Below, piece by piece: positions 8,191 through 17,679 of a stretch of DNA of 64,000 bases; position 1 is the stretch's first letter; the number at the start of each line of letters is the position of its first letter. The position numbers and the translations under genes were made by a program. This DNA comes from Coralliovum pocilloporae. Its GTDB lineage: Bacteria > Pseudomonadota > Alphaproteobacteria > Rhizobiales > Cohaesibacteraceae. Under the pieces are notes generated by a model that was not told where the DNA came from, made no database searches, and saw nothing but the letters and a program-made list of their open reading frames with translations. Location of the stretch: contig NZ_CP132542.1 of NCBI RefSeq assembly GCF_030845175.1, positions 682,001-746,000 on the forward strand. Direction: 5' to 3'.

Positions 8191-8762
8191 TGGTTCTCTC
8201 CAATCAGATGGCTAACGCCAACCCTGAAATAGTCATACCCGGTATATAGGGTGATCAGAGCCGAAACCCAAAGAAGCCACAGGCCGATTGTCACCGTTCC
8301 TGGCAGCACAACCTCTCCAGCGGGTCCGACCAGCAGAAACCCAAGCGCAAGCATCTGCACTGTCGTCTTCCATTTGGCCACCTGGGTGACCGGGACACTG
8401 ACGCGCAACTCGGCCAGAAATTCACGGAGGCCCGAGACAAGGATTTCCCGGCAGAGAATAATAATGGCTGCCCAGAGAGACCATCCGCTTATCGTTCCAT
8501 CCGCCGCCAGCATCAGCAGGCAGGCCGACACCAGCAGCTTGTCAGCAATCGGGTCCAGCATCCGGCCAAGACTGGATTGCTGGGACCAGGCACGGGCCAG
8601 ATAACCATCGAAAAAATCTGTAATCGCTGCAATGACAAACAGTCCGAGCGCCACCCAACGACTGAAGTCTCCCGGATAGTAGAAACAGGCGACCACTGCG
8701 GGCACCGCAAGAATGCGCCCGTAAGTCAGGATATTCGGTATGCTCAGTGCCGGATGGAACAT
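8187..8762 (-). CDS. pgsA: CDP-diacylglycerol-glycerol-3-phosphate 3-phosphatidyltransferase
   Basis: A 191-residue membrane enzyme that makes phosphatidylglycerophosphate, the precursor of phosphatidylglycerol and cardiolipin. The CDP-alcohol phosphotransferase signature D-x2-DG-x2-AR-x8-G-x3-D-x3-D is complete: D49, D52, G53, A56, R57, G66, D70 and D74. Four to five further hydrophobic segments are visible. The N-terminus LSIPNILTYGRILAVP is typical of PgsA. It lies 65 bases downstream of uvrC and overlaps moaD; the uvrC-pgsA-moaD-moaE order is a common alphaproteobacterial linkage. Confidence 0.93.
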   Translation of the reverse strand: MFHPALSIPNILTYGRILAVPAVVACFYYPGDFSRWVALGLFVIAAITDFFDGYLARAWSQQSSLGRMLDPIADKLLVSACLLMLAADGTISGWSLWAAIIILCREILVSGLREFLAELRVSVPVTQVAKWKTTVQMLALGFLLVGPAGEVVLPGTVTIGLWLLWVSALITLYTGYDYFRVGVSHLIGENQ

Positions 8763-8827
8763 GCAGACAGACGTTTCATTATTGGTATAGCGTTCAGGTT
8801 CTTAACTGCACCAAGCGCACGCCGCCG

Positions 8828-10765
8828 TCAACGCCCGCTACCATCACTATCATGAAAATAGTCATAGATATTTCGGGCCATCTGCTTGCTGATCCCCGGA
8901 ACAGCTTCCAGGTCAGCGAGATTGGCACGGCTGACAGCCTTGGCTGTACCGAATGAACGGAGCAGCTCTCTCTTCCGCGCCGGCCCGATCCCAGGCACAT
9001 CATCCAGCCCGGAGCGGGTCATCTGCTTGCTGCGCCGAGCCCTGTGCGAGCCGATGGCAAACCGGTGCGCTTCATCGCGCATCCGCTGCACAAAATAAAG
9101 CACCGGGTCGCGCTCCGGCAGCATGAATGGCTGCTTGCCGGGTACAAAGAACTGCTCGCGGCCCGCATTCCGGTCCGGCCCCTTGGCGATACCAACAAGA
9201 GCCACCCCTTCAACGCCAAGCTCCTCCAGAGTTTCACGAACCGCATTCAGCTGACCAAGACCGCCATCGATCAACAGAAGATCCGGCCAGAGAGATATAT
9301 CATCCTTGCTATCCCTCTGATCACCCTTGGGGCCGGTCTCTTTCATCAACCGGCGGAAACGCCGCCCCAGAACTTCCCGCATCATGCCATAGTCATCACC
9401 GGGTGTCAGATCATCAGACTTGATGTTGAACTTGCGATAATGTCCCTTTGCAAAACCATCGGGGCCAACCACAATCATCGCACCAAGCGCATTGGTCCCC
9501 ATAATGTGACTGTTGTCGTAGACTTCGATGCGGCTCGGCACAGAAGGCAGGTCAAATGACTTGGCAACCCCTTCCAGCAGACGGGTCTGCGACGATGTTT
9601 CAGCCAGCTTGCGCCCAAGAGCTTCCCGCGCATTGGACAAGGCGTGATCCGTCAGCATGCGTTTTTCACCACGGACAGGCACAAGACACTGAACCTTGCG
9701 GTCCGCCCGGTGAGACAAGGCTTCAGCCAAAAGCTCCCGCTCCTCATAATCATGGCTCAGGAGGATAGACTTCGGCGTCGGCTTGTCATCGTAGAACTGT
9801 GACAGGAAAGACCCGAGGATTTCACCCTCATCAAGAGACTTGTCTGCCTTCGGGAAATAAGCCCGGTTACCCCAGTTCTGCCCTGTCCTGAAGAAGAAGA
9901 CCTGGATACAGCTCACGCCGCCTTCCTGGGCAATGGCAAACACATCGGCCTCTTCCACCGTATGCGGATTGATTCCCTGATGAGACTGAACATGACTGAG
10001 CGCACTCAGCCTGTCGCGGTAAACAGCGGCCTGCTCAAAATCCAGCGCTTCTGCGGCAGCCTCCATCTGCTGGGCCAGATCCTGCTTGATGGCCCGGCTC
10101 TTGCCATCCAGAAAGGCCGTTGCCTCAGAAACAAGCCGCGCATAGTCCTCAAGCGAAATCTCACCGGTGCACGGCCCTGCGCATCGCTTGATCTGGTAAA
10201 GCAGACATGGACGACTCCGCGCCTCATAGACCGCATCCGTACAGGTTCTCAGCAGGAAGGCCTTCTGCAAAGCTGTAATCGTCCGGTTGACAGCACCGGC
10301 TGAGGCGAAGGGTCCGAAATAGCGCCCCTTCCTTTTTCGCGCACCCCGATGTTTGACGATCAGCGGCGCATCGTGATCCCCCGACATGAAGATATAAGGA
10401 AACGATTTGTCATCCCGGAGCAGCACATTGAAACGCGGTCGCAGCCGCTTGATCAGATTGGCTTCCAGCAGCAGCGCCTCGGTTTCCGTCGTGGTCGTGA
10501 CGAATTCCATAGTTGCTGTCGCCTGGATCATCCGGGCAATACGGTTCGACTGCCCGGCAATACGGGTATAGTTCTGGACACGCTTCTTCAGGCTGCGCGC
10601 CTTGCCCACATAGAGCACATCCCCGTCCGTATTGATCATTCTGTAGACGCCCGGTGAATTGGGCAGCCTGCGGACAAAATCCGCGATAACCTCAACGCCG
10701 GTCACAGGTGGCGTGTTCTCCACCGGTCCGGAGCTGACGACCTGATCATCATCTTTGTCCGTCAT
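8828..10765 (-). CDS. uvrC: UvrABC excision nuclease subunit C
   Basis: A 645-residue protein that makes both incisions in nucleotide excision repair. Domains in order: GIY-YIG nuclease (about 33-115, with NSPGVYRM and [14 protein letters not shown]), a cysteine-containing stretch ([13 protein letters not shown]), UVR UvrB-binding motif (about 215-255), the UvrC RNase H-like C-terminal nuclease (with VYDNSHIMG and [10 protein letters not shown]), and two helix-hairpin-helix motifs ([24 protein letters not shown]). It is full length. Its start overlaps the stop of the upstream SDR gene by 4 bases, so the two are translationally coupled. Confidence 0.97.
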   Translation of the reverse strand: MTDKDDDQVVSSGPVENTPPVTGVEVIADFVRRLPNSPGVYRMINTDGDVLYVGKARSLKKRVQNYTRIAGQSNRIARMIQATATMEFVTTTTETEALLLEANLIKRLRPRFNVLLRDDKSFPYIFMSGDHDAPLIVKHRGARKRKGRYFGPFASAGAVNRTITALQKAFLLRTCTDAVYEARSRPCLLYQIKRCAGPCTGEISLEDYARLVSEATAFLDGKSRAIKQDLAQQMEAAAEALDFEQAAVYRDRLSALSHVQSHQGINPHTVEEADVFAIAQEGGVSCIQVFFFRTGQNWGNRAYFPKADKSLDEGEILGSFLSQFYDDKPTPKSILLSHDYEERELLAEALSHRADRKVQCLVPVRGEKRMLTDHALSNAREALGRKLAETSSQTRLLEGVAKSFDLPSVPSRIEVYDNSHIMGTNALGAMIVVGPDGFAKGHYRKFNIKSDDLTPGDDYGMMREVLGRRFRRLMKETGPKGDQRDSKDDISLWPDLLLIDGGLGQLNAVRETLEELGVEGVALVGIAKGPDRNAGREQFFVPGKQPFMLPERDPVLYFVQRMRDEAHRFAIGSHRARRSKQMTRSGLDDVPGIGPARKRELLRSFGTAKAVSRANLADLEAVPGISKQMARNIYDYFHDSDGSGR

Positions 10766-11523
10766 TCGGAAATCCCGACCACATCAGCTGTATACCAGTT
10801 CAGATGCTGACCACTGTCTACGGCGATCATCTGCCCGGTAACAGACGGCATTTCGATCAGATACTGGGCCGTACGTGCGATATCCATAGGCTTTGACGGT
10901 CGCTCCAGAAGAACACTGGACGCCTGTTTCTGGAAATCCGCCATGCTCTGTCTCTGATTGCTCAGTGTTGGTCCCGGCCCGATCGCATTGACCCTTATGG
11001 CTGGTGCCAGCGATTGAGCCATAGTCTTGGTCGCAGTCATCAATGCTGATTTTGACAGGGTATAAGAGAAGAATTGCGGCGTCAGTTTCCAGACCCGCTG
11101 GTCAATGATGTTGATGATCACCCCTTCAGCATCTCGACTTCCGACACTGGCGGCAAAAGCTTCTGCCAGGAAAACCGGAGCCTTGACGTGCAGCGCCATA
11201 TGCGTGTCCCAAAGGTCCGGGTCAAGCCCGCCAAGCTTGTCATCCTCAAAAACAGAGGCATTGTTAATCAGCACATCAAGCGGTGTACCAAGGGCGCTTT
11301 CAGCCTGGCCGATCAAGCTGCTGACGGCGGCCTGATCCCTGAGATCCGCCTGAACCGAAACAGCCCGCCCACCATCGGCAACAATGTCCGCAACAACCGC
11401 TTCTGCATCAGCCTGTGAGCGATTGTAATGCACGACGATAGAATAGCCCTCTGATGCCAGATAGAGCGCAATCCGCTTGCCGATGCGACGCGCGGCACCA
11501 GTAATAAGGACAGTCTTTGACAT
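10762..11523 (-). CDS. SDR oxidoreductase, pteridine-reductase/FolM-like
   Basis: A 253-residue short-chain dehydrogenase. The start at 11523 is chosen because [15 protein letters not shown] is the normal beginning of the Rossmann fold; a longer reading frame upstream lacks similarity to anything. TGAARRIG with two arginines (residues 8-15), an aspartate in place of the usual catalytic serine (NIIDQRV, D141), Y154 and K158 (YTLSK), and a terminal GQHLNW match the PTR1/FolM group, which reduce dihydropterins using an Asp-Tyr-Lys set. NADPH preference and pterin substrate are inferred. It is coupled to uvrC by a 4-base overlap. Confidence 0.75.
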   Translation of the reverse strand: MSKTVLITGAARRIGKRIALYLASEGYSIVVHYNRSQADAEAVVADIVADGGRAVSVQADLRDQAAVSSLIGQAESALGTPLDVLINNASVFEDDKLGGLDPDLWDTHMALHVKAPVFLAEAFAASVGSRDAEGVIINIIDQRVWKLTPQFFSYTLSKSALMTATKTMAQSLAPAIRVNAIGPGPTLSNQRQSMADFQKQASSVLLERPSKPMDIARTAQYLIEMPSVTGQMIAVDSGQHLNWYTADVVGISE

Positions 11524-11560
11524 GGTATTTCCCAACCAACCGAGTCGACCTCTAAGTAGA

Positions 11561-12541
11561 TTAGGCTGATGTCCCGAACCAGTAAACCAGAGCAATATAG
11601 AGAATATAGGCACCGACAAACAGGCTGCCGGTCCTCCGGCCAATCGGACGGCAGGCAAACACGAACGGAACCAGCAACAGGGTTGTCGCAACCATAACCC
11701 AGATATCAAAACTGAGAATCTCGGCAGGAACCGGGACAGGAATGACGACGGCTGTTGTACCAATAATCGCGAGAATATTGAAAACGTTCGAGCCTATGAC
11801 ATTGCCAATGGCAACCGCCGCATGCTTTCGGATGGCTGCCATAAGACTTGTCGCAAGCTCTGGCAGAGATGTACCAAGAGCAACGACAGTCAAGCCGATT
11901 GCCGTTTCCGAGACGCCCCAGAGGCGGGCAACATGAACAGCCGCATCAATTGTAAGCTTGGCACCTAGGGGCAAGCCAACAAGGCCAATCACCAGGAGCA
12001 CGATAACCAGGGTGAGAGATTGCGGTATATCGCCGACTTCATCCAGTTCGTCTCCACCCCCATGACCACTTCTGGCCGAATGGATATTCCAGAGCAGATA
12101 GAAAACCAGCAACCCCAGCAGCACGACACCATGAAACAGGCCAAGCGGCCCTGTGAACAGCATCACAACGAAAAGCGCTGTCACCATCAGCATGAAGCCG
12201 AACATCTTCTCGCAGCCGGACTTCGAACAATCCGTTGTAGCAATCAGAGCAGGCATACCGAGAACCAGCAGAACATTGGCAATGTTACTGCCAACAATAT
12301 TGCCCACGGCAATACCACCGGATCCGGACAGGGCGGCTTCCAGGGAGATCACCAACTCAGGGGCGGAGGTGCCGAAAGCAACAACGGTGAGGCCAATGAT
12401 TAATGGGGGAATACCAAGACGCTCGGCCACACCGACCGCACCGCGCACAAGCACATCGCCTGCCACAAACAGCATCACCAGACCGCCGATCAATTGCAGA
12501 TAGATCATGTCCCCCGGCTTCTTTCTTCTGTTTTTCGACAT
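11561..12541 (-). CDS. Calcium/sodium antiporter (CaCA family, YrbG-like)
   Basis: A 326-residue inner-membrane protein with about ten hydrophobic helices in two homologous halves, each with a Na_Ca_ex alpha repeat: VVAFGTSAPELVISLEAAL with GNIVGSNIANVLLVLG in the first, and VVALGTSLPELATSLMAAI with GNVIGSNVFNILAIIG in the second. The central hydrophilic loop is short and holds GHGGGDELDE. It should exchange Ca2+ for Na+ or H+. Neither candidate start (ATG 12541 or ATG 12508, which gives MIYLQLIGG) has a strong ribosome-binding site; homologues favour the shorter form. Confidence 0.88.
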   Translation of the reverse strand: MSKNRRKKPGDMIYLQLIGGLVMLFVAGDVLVRGAVGVAERLGIPPLIIGLTVVAFGTSAPELVISLEAALSGSGGIAVGNIVGSNIANVLLVLGMPALIATTDCSKSGCEKMFGFMLMVTALFVVMLFTGPLGLFHGVVLLGLLVFYLLWNIHSARSGHGGGDELDEVGDIPQSLTLVIVLLVIGLVGLPLGAKLTIDAAVHVARLWGVSETAIGLTVVALGTSLPELATSLMAAIRKHAAVAIGNVIGSNVFNILAIIGTTAVVIPVPVPAEILSFDIWVMVATTLLLVPFVFACRPIGRRTGSLFVGAYILYIALVYWFGTSA

Positions 12542-12804
12542 GAACAGGCCATGGCCAGCTACAGTCAGCCAATGCCCCGCGGTGATATTGCTCTTCGGCG
12601 AAATATAGGAACTCTTACCCTAAACCAACAGATTTACACCCTTTCTGGAGCGCTTCAAATAAGCGTTATCCTGCCAGAATGCCAGACTTGTTTGGAAAAT
12701 TTCCAAATTCCCGCCACGGACTCTCCACAGTTCCTCAATGATGCCGCCCTATTCCGTTTGCATAACCCCGTTTGAGGCAATCAATTTATATTTGGAGTAA
12801 CGGA
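12542..12804. other. Divergent intergenic region with no gene
   Basis: These 263 bases separate the minus-strand antiporter from the plus-strand outer-membrane protein gene. They hold TGGAAAATTTCCA, a perfect 13-base palindrome around 12692, and an AT-rich stretch (TCAATTTATATTTGG) just before the barrel gene, with GGAGTAACGG as its ribosome-binding site. No ORF or RNA gene can be supported. Confidence 0.5.
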
Positions 12805-13440
12805 ATGAAGAAACTGATTTGTACCAGTCTTATATTGCTGGCGGGTATCCAGATGAGCCATGCGGCCGACCTCCCATCAGAACCGGAATATGTCGCGCCG
12901 GTTCCCATTTCCAAATCAAAAGCCAATCTCTGGGACGGAGCCTATATCGGTGCCCTGATCGGGTATGGCTGGGCCCAGTTTGACAATACAGGGGTTGCAA
13001 GTCCGGATTCAAACGGCATCCAGGGCGGCCTCTTTGGAGGGTACAACTTCCAGGTCGACCAATATGTCTTCGGTATTGAGACTGACTTTGTTTTCACTGA
13101 TTTCGAGAACCGCACAGGCACATTGACCGCATCATCGGACTGGACATCCACTGTCAGGCTGCGGGCCGGTGTCACACTGGACGAGACCATCCTGATTTAC
13201 GGAACCGGTGGTCTGGCCCTTGCCGAAGCCGAGCTCGACAATGTGGCAGTCAGCCATAGCCAGGTGCTTTTCGGTTATACTATTGGCGCTGGTGTCGAGA
13301 CGTTTCTTACGGACAATGTCATCTTCAGAGCAGAGTACCTCTACACCGATTTCCAGGATGACGACTTCGTGCTTGCCCCCGGCGTCAAAGGCGAATTTGA
13401 CAGCCATTCCATCCGCATGGGTGTCAGCTATAAATTCTAG
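12805..13440 (+). CDS. Outer membrane beta-barrel protein, Omp25/RopB-like
   Basis: A 211-residue secreted barrel. The signal peptide (MKKLICTSLILLAGIQMSHA) is cut before ADLP, a mature N-terminus very common in Hyphomicrobiales outer membrane proteins. A proline-rich linker leads to WDGAYIGALIGYGWA, then alternating amphipathic strands, GGLFGGYNFQVDQYVFGIETDF, YGTGGLALAEAE, FRAEYLYTDF and a final strand ending in the aromatic YKF needed for barrel assembly. The start at 12805 has GGAG 6-8 bases upstream; an upstream in-frame start at 12772 would spoil the signal peptide. A strong terminator follows, so it is monocistronic. Confidence 0.9.
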   Translation: MKKLICTSLILLAGIQMSHAADLPSEPEYVAPVPISKSKANLWDGAYIGALIGYGWAQFDNTGVASPDSNGIQGGLFGGYNFQVDQYVFGIETDFVFTDFENRTGTLTASSDWTSTVRLRAGVTLDETILIYGTGGLALAEAELDNVAVSHSQVLFGYTIGAGVETFLTDNVIFRAEYLYTDFQDDDFVLAPGVKGEFDSHSIRMGVSYKF

Positions 13441-13448
13441 CAAGACAA

Positions 13449-13488
13449 TGTCGGGGCATCTGATCACGATGCCCCGACACGGTTTTAC
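13449..13488 (+). terminator. Intrinsic terminator of the outer membrane protein gene
   Basis: TGTCGGGGCATC (13449-13460) and GATGCCCCGACA (13468-13479) form a perfect 12-bp stem with a 7-base loop, followed by CGGTTTT. It starts 9 bases after the stop codon. Confidence 0.9.
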
Positions 13489-13500
13489 GTGGCAGCAGGA

Positions 13501-14361
13501 CTATCGGTTATCGCCGTCCAATATGTTGCCGATCCCACCGAGAAGCGACCCCTCGCCCACATCCCGGCCACCGGCCTGAGGAGCAGCCGCCCACATACGG
13601 CCAGCCAGACGGGAGAACGGCAGACTTTGCAGCCAGACCTTGCCCGGTCCCTGCAGACGGGCAAAAAACACACCTTCACCACCGAAAATCATCGACTTGA
13701 TCGACCCGGCACGGACAATGTCAAAGTCCACATCGGCAGTATGAGCGGCAACACAGCCTGTATCCACATGGAGTTCCTCACCGGCTGCCAGCTCCCGTTC
13801 AACAACGGTACCGCCCGCATGCACAAAGGCCCAACCATCGCCATCCAGCCGCTGCATGATAAAGCCTTCACCGCCAAACAGGCCCGTCATGATCCGCTGC
13901 TGGAAGTGGATGCCAATAGACACGCCTCTCGCAGCACAAAGGAATGAGTCCTTCTGGCAGATCAGAGAACCGCCCAGCTCATCCAGCTTGATTGCCAGAA
14001 TATGGCCGGGATAGGGCGCAGCAAAGGCAACCCTGGCCTTGCCTGAACCCTCATGGGTATAGACTGTGGTGAACAGACTCTCACCGGTAATCAAGCGCTT
14101 TCCTGCTCCCACAAGCTTGTCAAAAAGCCCGCCACGACCGGAGCCAGAAGACCCATCGCCAAACACCGTGTCCATGGTGATTGAGGCATCCTTGAACATC
14201 ATTGAACCGGCTTCAGCAACCGCTGATTCACCCGGGTCCAGCTCGACCTCAACGAACTGCATCTCAGTGCCGCGAATCTCAAAATCAATGTCGTCTGCAA
14301 CCTGACTTGAGCGGTTGTGTCGCGCGGTTGGCACAGATGGAACAGATCCGAAAACCATCAT
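13501..14361 (-). CDS. TIGR00266/AIM24 family protein
   Basis: A 286-residue soluble protein of the AIM24 (TIGR00266) beta-sandwich family, of unknown biochemical role in bacteria. Characteristic blocks are FEIRGTEMQFVEVELDPGESAVAEAGSM-like strands, GLFDKLVGAGKRLITGESLF, FVHAGGTVVERELAAGEEL, VDTGCVAAHTADVDFDI and MIFGGEGVFFARLQGPG. It has no signal peptide or membrane segment. AGGAG lies just upstream; either of two adjacent ATG codons (14361 or 14358) could be used, with the second better spaced. It follows a GST gene by 9 bases on the same strand. Confidence 0.88.
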   Translation of the reverse strand: MMVFGSVPSVPTARHNRSSQVADDIDFEIRGTEMQFVEVELDPGESAVAEAGSMMFKDASITMDTVFGDGSSGSGRGGLFDKLVGAGKRLITGESLFTTVYTHEGSGKARVAFAAPYPGHILAIKLDELGGSLICQKDSFLCAARGVSIGIHFQQRIMTGLFGGEGFIMQRLDGDGWAFVHAGGTVVERELAAGEELHVDTGCVAAHTADVDFDIVRAGSIKSMIFGGEGVFFARLQGPGKVWLQSLPFSRLAGRMWAAAPQAGGRDVGEGSLLGGIGNILDGDNR

Positions 14362-14370
14362 GATCTCCTG

Positions 14371-14973
14371 TTAACTTGGTCGCGTTTTGCCGAAAGACGG
14401 CACAGCTGCCTCAAAAGCATCCAGCCAGGCGACAAGGCCAGGCCAGGTCTCGCGCCACTTGCCGTCGAACCGCAGATCAAGATAACCGAGCACACACGCC
14501 AGTGCGATAGCATCAACCATCGGTGTTTCGCCGATCTCCGGGCGATCTGCATCAAGCGCGGCCAGGCCGCGTTCGATCTTGCCCGCCTGCAGAGACAGCC
14601 AGTCCGATGACTGATGCTCTTCTGCACGGAGGCGTCCTTCATAGACGGTCAATAACGCGGCATCGCAAACACCATCGGCAAGAGCGGCACGTGTCAGAAC
14701 CTTATACCGGTCCGCCGTCTTCGGGATGATGTTGCCTTCAGCTGACAGACTGTCGAGATATTCAAGAATGATCCTTGAATCATAGATCGCACCCCCGTCT
14801 TCCAGGACAAGAATAGGAATCTTACCAAGCGGGTTCTGCTGCCTGAGGCTGTCTTCCGGATTGGTGGTGTCTGCCAGCTCTACGGTGATCCTGTCAGACA
14901 GGCCAAGGATCGCTGCGGCAATCTTCACCTTCCGGCCAAACGGAGACGGTGGAGAGGAACGAAGTATCATCAT
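14371..14973 (-). CDS. Glutathione S-transferase family protein
   Basis: A 200-residue cytosolic protein. The N-terminal thioredoxin-like domain starts ILRSSPPSPFGRKVKIAA, with serines where the activating residue lies, then NPLGKIPILVLEDG with the cis-proline, and IYDSRIILEYLD for the glutathione gamma-glutamyl contact. The all-helical C-terminal domain follows, with the family N-capping segment VDAIALACVLGYLDLRF. Substrate unknown. It lies 9 bases upstream of the AIM24 gene. Confidence 0.85.
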   Translation of the reverse strand: MMILRSSPPSPFGRKVKIAAAILGLSDRITVELADTTNPEDSLRQQNPLGKIPILVLEDGGAIYDSRIILEYLDSLSAEGNIIPKTADRYKVLTRAALADGVCDAALLTVYEGRLRAEEHQSSDWLSLQAGKIERGLAALDADRPEIGETPMVDAIALACVLGYLDLRFDGKWRETWPGLVAWLDAFEAAVPSFGKTRPS

Positions 14974-15004
14974 AGTCGGGGTCCTTCCGGGAGCATTCGG
15001 GAAT

Positions 15005-15664
15005 TCAACGAACAGGTGGCATCACCACGCGACGCTTGCGGCAGGCGCGCGTATCAACAGCATGGCACGGGCGAAACTCCAGATCCCTGGTGAAACAGAT
15101 CCGGACTTCCCGGAGGCGGCGCCGGTCACACGTCACGGCAATGCCATCCCCTGGCAGATCGGCATTGATCTTGAGAAAACTCTTTTCAACCTTGATCGGG
15201 TCAACAGTCAGATAACGATCAATCCGCGCGAATGCCTCGGGAATGCGCACTTTGTCATAAGCCTTCCGCAGATGTTCGAGATACCCGTCTCCCGACAGGC
15301 CCGAACACGTTCCATGCTTCTGCCACTCATGACGAACAAGGCCTGGGCTTGGGACAATATCCAGAACACTGTCCACTTGCGAGCGGGTCAGACGCCCTGC
15401 ATCCCGGTCACAATATTGCGGCCAGCCGCGCTCATATTGAGGCCAGAGGCCGTGAACAACAAAGGAAAACCGGCGACCGGACGAACATTGGAGCCGATTT
15501 GCCCTGTCACCTGCAGCATCGCAATAGCTTGGAGACCAGGACAGGGCCAAAACATAATAGTCGAACTCTCCGGGCACCCCCCGCGATGAGCGGTCTGCAG
15601 CATGTGCATTGCCAGCGGAAAACCAAAGTGCCAGGGCCAGCCAGGATATCCAGAGACTGCGCAT
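15005..15664 (-). CDS. Secreted ribonuclease T2
   Basis: A 219-residue RNase T2 with a signal peptide cut after NAHA. CAS I is FVVHGLWPQY with catalytic H71, and CAS II is RHEWQKHGTC with H112, E113, K116 and H117. Cysteines at about 48, 60, 85 and 120 and several near the C-terminus suggest disulfides, in keeping with export to the periplasm. Such enzymes cut single-stranded RNA through 2',3'-cyclic phosphates and probably serve in RNA scavenging. It lies 9 bases downstream of rlmJ on the same strand. Confidence 0.93.
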   Translation of the reverse strand: MRSLWISWLALALWFSAGNAHAADRSSRGVPGEFDYYVLALSWSPSYCDAAGDRANRLQCSSGRRFSFVVHGLWPQYERGWPQYCDRDAGRLTRSQVDSVLDIVPSPGLVRHEWQKHGTCSGLSGDGYLEHLRKAYDKVRIPEAFARIDRYLTVDPIKVEKSFLKINADLPGDGIAVTCDRRRLREVRICFTRDLEFRPCHAVDTRACRKRRVVMPPVR

Positions 15665-15673
15665 TCCGTTCCC

Positions 15674-16522
15674 CTATTCGCCTGCCAGCTCCGTCACAGT
15701 CCATGATGCACCGTTATCCTGCGCCAGCAGTGTTTTCAGATAAGGCAGCAGGATAGACAGTTCCTCACCAAGGTTCCATGGCGGGTTTGCAATCACAAGA
15801 CCGGATCCGGCAAACACATCCCGCCCACTTAACGGCTTCACGGAGAGTTCCACAGCCAGCAGTCGCTTGATTTCACTGCGTTTAAGCGTCTCGTGGAACC
15901 GTCGGATCTGGGCTCTGTCCTTAACCGGGTACCAGAGCATATAAACACCATTCGGCCAACGTCTGTGGGCTTTGATAAAACCATCAGCCAGGTTGGAGAA
16001 CTCGTCTCTGCTCTCAAAAGGAGGATCGACCAGAACAAGACCGCGTTTTTCTTTCACCGGCACGAAAGAGCCAAGCGCCAGCCAACCGTCCAGATGAACA
16101 ATCCTGGCCTGATAATCATCCGTGAAATGACCCGACAAGGTCTCATAATCCTCAGGATGCAGCTCTGTAGCGGTCAGCCTGTCCTGTTTCCGAAACAGGG
16201 CACGGGCCAGAAGCGGCGAACCCGGATAGGCCATCAGTTCCCCGTCCGGATTAAGGTGTTCAATCACCGAGCGGTATGGCTGCAGCAGGTCCTTGACAGC
16301 GCCCGTGGGTTGGTCCGCCATAAACCGGCCAATCCCGGCTTGCCATTCTGCGGTCTTTCCAGCCTCAATACCTTTCAGATTATAGCGACCGATACCGGCA
16401 TGGGTATCGACCACCCGAAACGCCTTGTCCTTGCGCTGGAGATAGGTAATGAGACGAGCCAGAACCACATGTTTTAGCACATCGGCAAAATTGCCCGCAT
16501 GGTAGGCATGGCGATAATTCAT
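15674..16522 (-). CDS. rlmJ: 23S rRNA (adenine2030-N6)-methyltransferase
   Basis: A 282-residue RlmJ. The signature start MNYRHAYHAGNFADVLKH, the SAM-binding DTHAGIGRY, the catalytic DPPFE (for the DPPY motif of N6-adenine methyltransferases) and the terminal GSGLVIANPPWNL are all present. It methylates A2030 of 23S rRNA before ribosome assembly. Its length equals that of the family. It lies 38 bases downstream of the CsaA-like gene; an imperfect GGCTC/GAGCC stem sits in that gap. Confidence 0.95.
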   Translation of the reverse strand: MNYRHAYHAGNFADVLKHVVLARLITYLQRKDKAFRVVDTHAGIGRYNLKGIEAGKTAEWQAGIGRFMADQPTGAVKDLLQPYRSVIEHLNPDGELMAYPGSPLLARALFRKQDRLTATELHPEDYETLSGHFTDDYQARIVHLDGWLALGSFVPVKEKRGLVLVDPPFESRDEFSNLADGFIKAHRRWPNGVYMLWYPVKDRAQIRRFHETLKRSEIKRLLAVELSVKPLSGRDVFAGSGLVIANPPWNLGEELSILLPYLKTLLAQDNGASWTVTELAGE

Positions 16523-16560
16523 GAAGACCGGCTCTTTTCTGTTTGAAAACGAGCCTGTGT

Positions 16561-16917
16561 TTAATGCATTCGCGAGCCGTTGGGAACAGGTCGTTCCGGC
16601 TGAGACAGCACAATCCGCCCTTCCGCGTCCGCATATCCCAGTGTCAGAACTTCTGACATGAAGGGCCCGATCTGTCGGGGCGGGAAATTCACCACCGCCA
16701 TGACCTGACGCCCAACCAGACTGTCACGGGTATAAAGATCGGTAATCTGTGCCGAGGTTTTCCTGACACCTATCTCTGGCCCGAAATCAATCCACAGTTT
16801 GAAGGCCGGTTTCCGTGCTTCCGGAAACTCCTGTACATCAATGATCGATCCGACCCGGATATCAACTTTCATGAAGTCATCAAAAGAGATGTCCGCAGAC
16901 AGCGTATCAGTGGGCAT
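16561..16917 (-). CDS. csaA: tRNA-binding domain protein, CsaA-like
   Basis: A 118-residue single-domain OB-fold protein like CsaA, a dimeric chaperone-like protein that binds tRNA-type structures. Motifs: FDDFMKVDIRVGSII, RKPAFKLWIDFGPEIGVRKTSAQI, GRQVMAVVNFPPRQIGPFMSEVLTLG, and VPNGSRMH at the end. The start at 16917 is preferred to an ATG at 16941 because AGAGGA lies 8 bases upstream and the shorter form has family length. The start overlaps the TetR gene by 11 bases. The biological role is poorly known. Confidence 0.88.
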   Translation of the reverse strand: MPTDTLSADISFDDFMKVDIRVGSIIDVQEFPEARKPAFKLWIDFGPEIGVRKTSAQITDLYTRDSLVGRQVMAVVNFPPRQIGPFMSEVLTLGYADAEGRIVLSQPERPVPNGSRMH

Positions 16918-17602
16918 CAGCCAGATCCTCTTTCCGCTCATCGGAAGACTCTTCCGACTTGTCCTTTGTCCGGCCTTTCAGCATCCGACCGATGGAAAAC
17001 GCCGTGGATACAAATGTTTCCGCCACACCTGACATACGGTCCATCCGTCTGAGAGCCGTATCACCCTGTTCCAGCATCCGGTCAAGCGCTGCCATGGTTC
17101 TTGCAAGACCAGGGTCATCATCATCGAGCCATGTGGAGACCACCCGTGAATAGCCAATCACCAGCCCCTGGGTCTTGAGGGCGCCTCTCCGGCCTCTGGT
17201 CTCGATCCCGGCTGCGGTCAGCATCCATGACATGGAACGCAGGGACAACCGGTTGAACCGGGCGGCAAGTGCCAGATCAGCCCGGGCGGCATCCATCAGC
17301 GCCCTGATAGCAGGCTTCCCGTCTTCAAGCAGTTCAAGACGCTTGATCAGCACGTCAAACAGACGGTCCCGTGCTGGTTCCTCGTCCATATCAGCATCAA
17401 GGTCAGACAGAACCTTCTGATCAATCTCTGCTGTAAAGTCAGCCAGAATATCCAGCCGAGAGCCATAGGCATCCCGTAAAGTGGCAAGATCAATACCAGC
17501 GCGTTCAGCAATAGCCCACCGGTTCGCAGCCTCCCATCCTCCATCTCCCAGGAGAGCGAGAAACGCCTTGATGACAGCAGTTCTGGTTTTCTTTGTTGCC
17601 AT
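16907..17602 (-). CDS. TetR family transcriptional regulator
   Basis: A 231-residue protein. The N-terminal TetR DNA-binding domain is recognised from IKAFLALLGDGGWEAANRWAIAERAGIDLATLRDAYGSR, somewhat divergent at the recognition helix (the usual YYHF is DAYGS). The ligand domain (about 70-205) is helical, with FDVLIKRLELLEDGKPAIRAL, a pattern also seen in COQ9-like members of the superfamily. The C-terminus is a charged tail rich in K, S and E. It overlaps csaA. No palindrome that would identify its operator stands out upstream. Confidence 0.75.
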   Translation of the reverse strand: MATKKTRTAVIKAFLALLGDGGWEAANRWAIAERAGIDLATLRDAYGSRLDILADFTAEIDQKVLSDLDADMDEEPARDRLFDVLIKRLELLEDGKPAIRALMDAARADLALAARFNRLSLRSMSWMLTAAGIETRGRRGALKTQGLVIGYSRVVSTWLDDDDPGLARTMAALDRMLEQGDTALRRMDRMSGVAETFVSTAFSIGRMLKGRTKDKSEESSDERKEDLADAH

Positions 17603-17679
17603 GACAACCTCTGGAACCCAATATCTGAACCTTATTCAGATCTTACGTCGAAACAAGCCTATCGGATCCTGTGAGGCAA

